Origin: an uncultured Pseudomonadota bacterium
GTDB lineage: Bacteria > Myxococcota > UBA796
Reading direction: 5' to 3'
DNA length: 7,525 nucleotides
NCBI GenBank assembly: GCA_913040875.1
Contig: CAJWHX010000158.1
Location: 1-7,525, forward strand
Shown: piece after piece, positions 6,272-7,525 of the stretch
How positions within the stretch are numbered: position 1 is the stretch's first letter
Layout: the number at the start of each line of letters is the position of its first letter
Position numbers and translations under genes: made by a program
The notes under the pieces: generated by a model
Told to the model about the DNA's origin: nothing
The model's input: the letters and a program-made list of their open reading frames with translations, nothing else
The model's database searches: none

Positions 6272-7324
6272 TTAATTTTCAGGTGCAGTATCTTGGCTAT
6301 CTCCTTGACCAGAGTCAGACGACTGCCACTGTGTTCTAGCAAAGATCATAGCTTCTTCAATCAGTCCCTTTGAAGAAAAGACCATTAGGGCTCCACCGAT
6401 TACAGCAATAAGCGATTGATGAAAGCGAACCACACTGGCAACGAGTATGGCGACTTCAAGTGGTAAATTGCCGGTCACATGCAATATGCCGCTGAACAGT
6501 ATATCGAATCCCACGGTACTTCCAGGGAAAAGGAACATTACCAATGAAAAGATTATACTCGAAGAATAAGTGAAAAATATGGCGGTCCAGCTGACTGAGT
6601 AGCCAAGAGCTTGAACTGTGTAGAAGATACCAAGGGCAACCATAGTATGGCCCGAGACACACCAAAAGAAGGCCTGTAAGTAGGCGGATAAACCACGTTT
6701 GGCCGTTTCTAGAAAGCTATCTAGAAGCTTGTCGGCAAAGTCAAACAATCGTTGTACACGATCGTTTTGTAAAATGGCAAAGGTTCGGATCTTATGCAAG
6801 ATTTTTTTTGGATAGGCAGGGAATAGCGTAATAGAACTGGCGGCCAATCCCAGACCACCAAGGAGTATTGAGACGTAGACCAGTTTGTCTAGATATTCAG
6901 GATCCACTATAAAAGGGGCCCATGCAAACATCGCGCAGGCGATCAGAAATGCCGAAACCAGACCTAGAATTCTAGAAACCAACAATGCAGATAACGCATT
7001 GCCAAAATCGACATCGTACTTTTTGTGGAGCATCCATCCGGAAATCGCTTCTCCAGCAGGACCCGGAATTGTCGTGTTGAGCAAGTGGCCGATCATAAGA
7101 AGAGCCGTCATAAAAAGTGGATTGGATCGCTTCCGTTCATCCTCTGCCAAGAGAGATTTCCATCTCATCGCAACTGTCGGTAATCCCATCGAGAGGAGAA
7201 TCAATGCCCATCCAAATTTTGTGGGCTCCATTTGCGCCAATAACTCATCGACTGAATCTCCCCAAAAAATCCAAACCCCCAACGTGATCGCGACGGAAAA
7301 GGCAAACAGGTCTCTTAGATACAC
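6272..7324 (-). CDS. UPF0104/LPG-synthase transmembrane-domain membrane protein
   Basis: A 350-residue integral membrane protein. Hydrophobic segments fall at about 5-21, 36-52, 69-86, 106-136, 147-167, 212-238, 243-266 and 287-316. A soluble tail at 330-350 is rich in Ser, Gln and Asp. PGPAGEAISGWML (87-99) followed by LLVSRILGL (114-122) resembles the P-xxGE...R signature of the lysylphosphatidylglycerol-synthase TM family, which includes the flippase half of MprF and many stand-alone proteins near lipid and glycan genes. There is no aminoacyl-transfer domain, so it is not an MprF synthase. It may move or hold a lipid-linked product. The GTG at 7322-7324 is the only usual start codon between the in-frame TAG at 7346-7348 and the first membrane segment. 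It has no Shine-Dalgarno and lies where an opposite-strand coding frame begins, so the natural N-terminus may have been altered. Confidence 0.82.
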   Translation of the reverse strand: MYLRDLFAFSVAITLGVWIFWGDSVDELLAQMEPTKFGWALILLSMGLPTVAMRWKSLLAEDERKRSNPLFMTALLMIGHLLNTTIPGPAGEAISGWMLHKKYDVDFGNALSALLVSRILGLVSAFLIACAMFAWAPFIVDPEYLDKLVYVSILLGGLGLAASSITLFPAYPKKILHKIRTFAILQNDRVQRLFDFADKLLDSFLETAKRGLSAYLQAFFWCVSGHTMVALGIFYTVQALGYSVSWTAIFFTYSSSIIFSLVMFLFPGSTVGFDILFSGILHVTGNLPLEVAILVASVVRFHQSLIAVIGGALMVFSSKGLIEEAMIFARTQWQSSDSGQGDSQDTAPEN

Positions 7325-7525
7325 GATTGACGCTGACGGATCGCTCTAAATTTGGCAAGATCCAGTCGGTTTCGTGGGTTCTTCCGGAAGGATCAGGTAC
7401 TGATCCCACATTCTTGAAGAAGGATAATGTTACTGGTGAATTTGAACAACTTTCCTACGATCCGGCAACTGGTGAGGGTGCAGAATGGGATTCAACAGAC
7501 AGGACTTTGACTCTCTATGTGAGAG
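7318..7525 (+). CDS. Fragment of a plus-strand protein, possibly an anchored surface protein, both ends missing
   Basis: An uninterrupted plus-strand frame runs from after the TGA at 7285-7287 to the window edge, with convincing coding character from about 7318 onward. It contains VSWVLPEGSG and, near the edge, DSTDRTLTLYV. This alternation of Pro/Gly turns with short beta strands resembles the C-terminal choice-of-anchor beta domains (type U) of secreted or surface proteins, a tentative family memory. There is no ATG or GTG that would start it: the only in-frame ATG/GTG/TTG that could serve as an early start is TTG at 7327, without a ribosome binding site, and no signal peptide is visible. 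It is therefore best read as the downstream part of a gene whose 5' portion is absent. It overlaps the start of the membrane-protein gene by a few bases in head-to-head orientation. Confidence 0.5.

Noticed and set aside
6272..7324. Calling the membrane protein MprF (lysylphosphatidylglycerol synthase)
   Set aside because: Only the transmembrane part is present; the aminoacyl-transfer domain that defines the enzyme is missing.
6885..7349. 154-codon plus-strand frame opposite the membrane protein gene
   Set aside because: It is antisense to membrane segments of a convincing gene, and it uses a different reading frame from the plausible plus-strand fragment at the right edge.

Overview
The window reads as bacterial chromosomal DNA of moderate GC. 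Its genes are tightly packed on the minus strand, and it has no tRNA, rRNA, insertion sequence, CRISPR array or replication origin that I can see. The source organism cannot be named from sequence alone. Corrinoid-dependent radical SAM enzymes, a NodU-type carbamoyltransferase and a possible large secreted/anchored protein at the right edge fit an environmental, possibly Gram-negative bacterium, but that is inference.

The minus-strand genes, in the order they are transcribed (right to left), are: a multi-pass membrane protein of the lysylphosphatidylglycerol-synthase transmembrane/UPF0104 family (6272-7324, GTG start); two consecutive radical SAM enzymes with N-terminal cobalamin-binding domains (4809-6227 and 3320-4783); and an AurF-like ferritin-fold di-iron oxygenase (2232-3320), joined to the preceding gene by a TAATG stop/start overlap. 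After a break of about 650 bases come a class I SAM-dependent methyltransferase (946-1581) and a NodU/CmcH-type carbamoyltransferase (1-949), joined by an ATGA overlap. The carbamoyltransferase runs off the left edge.

The break between the two blocks (1582-2231) is the least ordinary part. Its left half is AT-rich and holds a 14-bp perfect palindrome and a 9-bp stem-loop followed by a T-tract. Its right half carries a plus-strand reading frame with coding character and a good ribosome binding site (start at 1893). That frame runs 333 bases into the antisense of the di-iron gene.

At the right edge, from about 7318 to 7525, a plus-strand protein-coding frame without a plausible start codon abuts and slightly overlaps the start of the membrane-protein gene. 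It looks like the tail of a larger secreted/anchored protein. This is a candidate recombination, inversion or assembly junction.

Taken together, the enzymes resemble a tailoring cluster for a small molecule, lipid or glycan. Two radical cobalamin enzymes would act on unactivated carbon, a di-iron enzyme would oxidise nitrogen or carbon, and the methyl- and carbamoyltransferases would cap hydroxyl or amino groups. The membrane protein would handle a lipid-linked product or translocate one. No scaffold-building enzyme (PKS, NRPS, glycosyltransferase, precursor peptide) is visible, so the substrate is unknown. The combination is the main candidate for an undescribed system.
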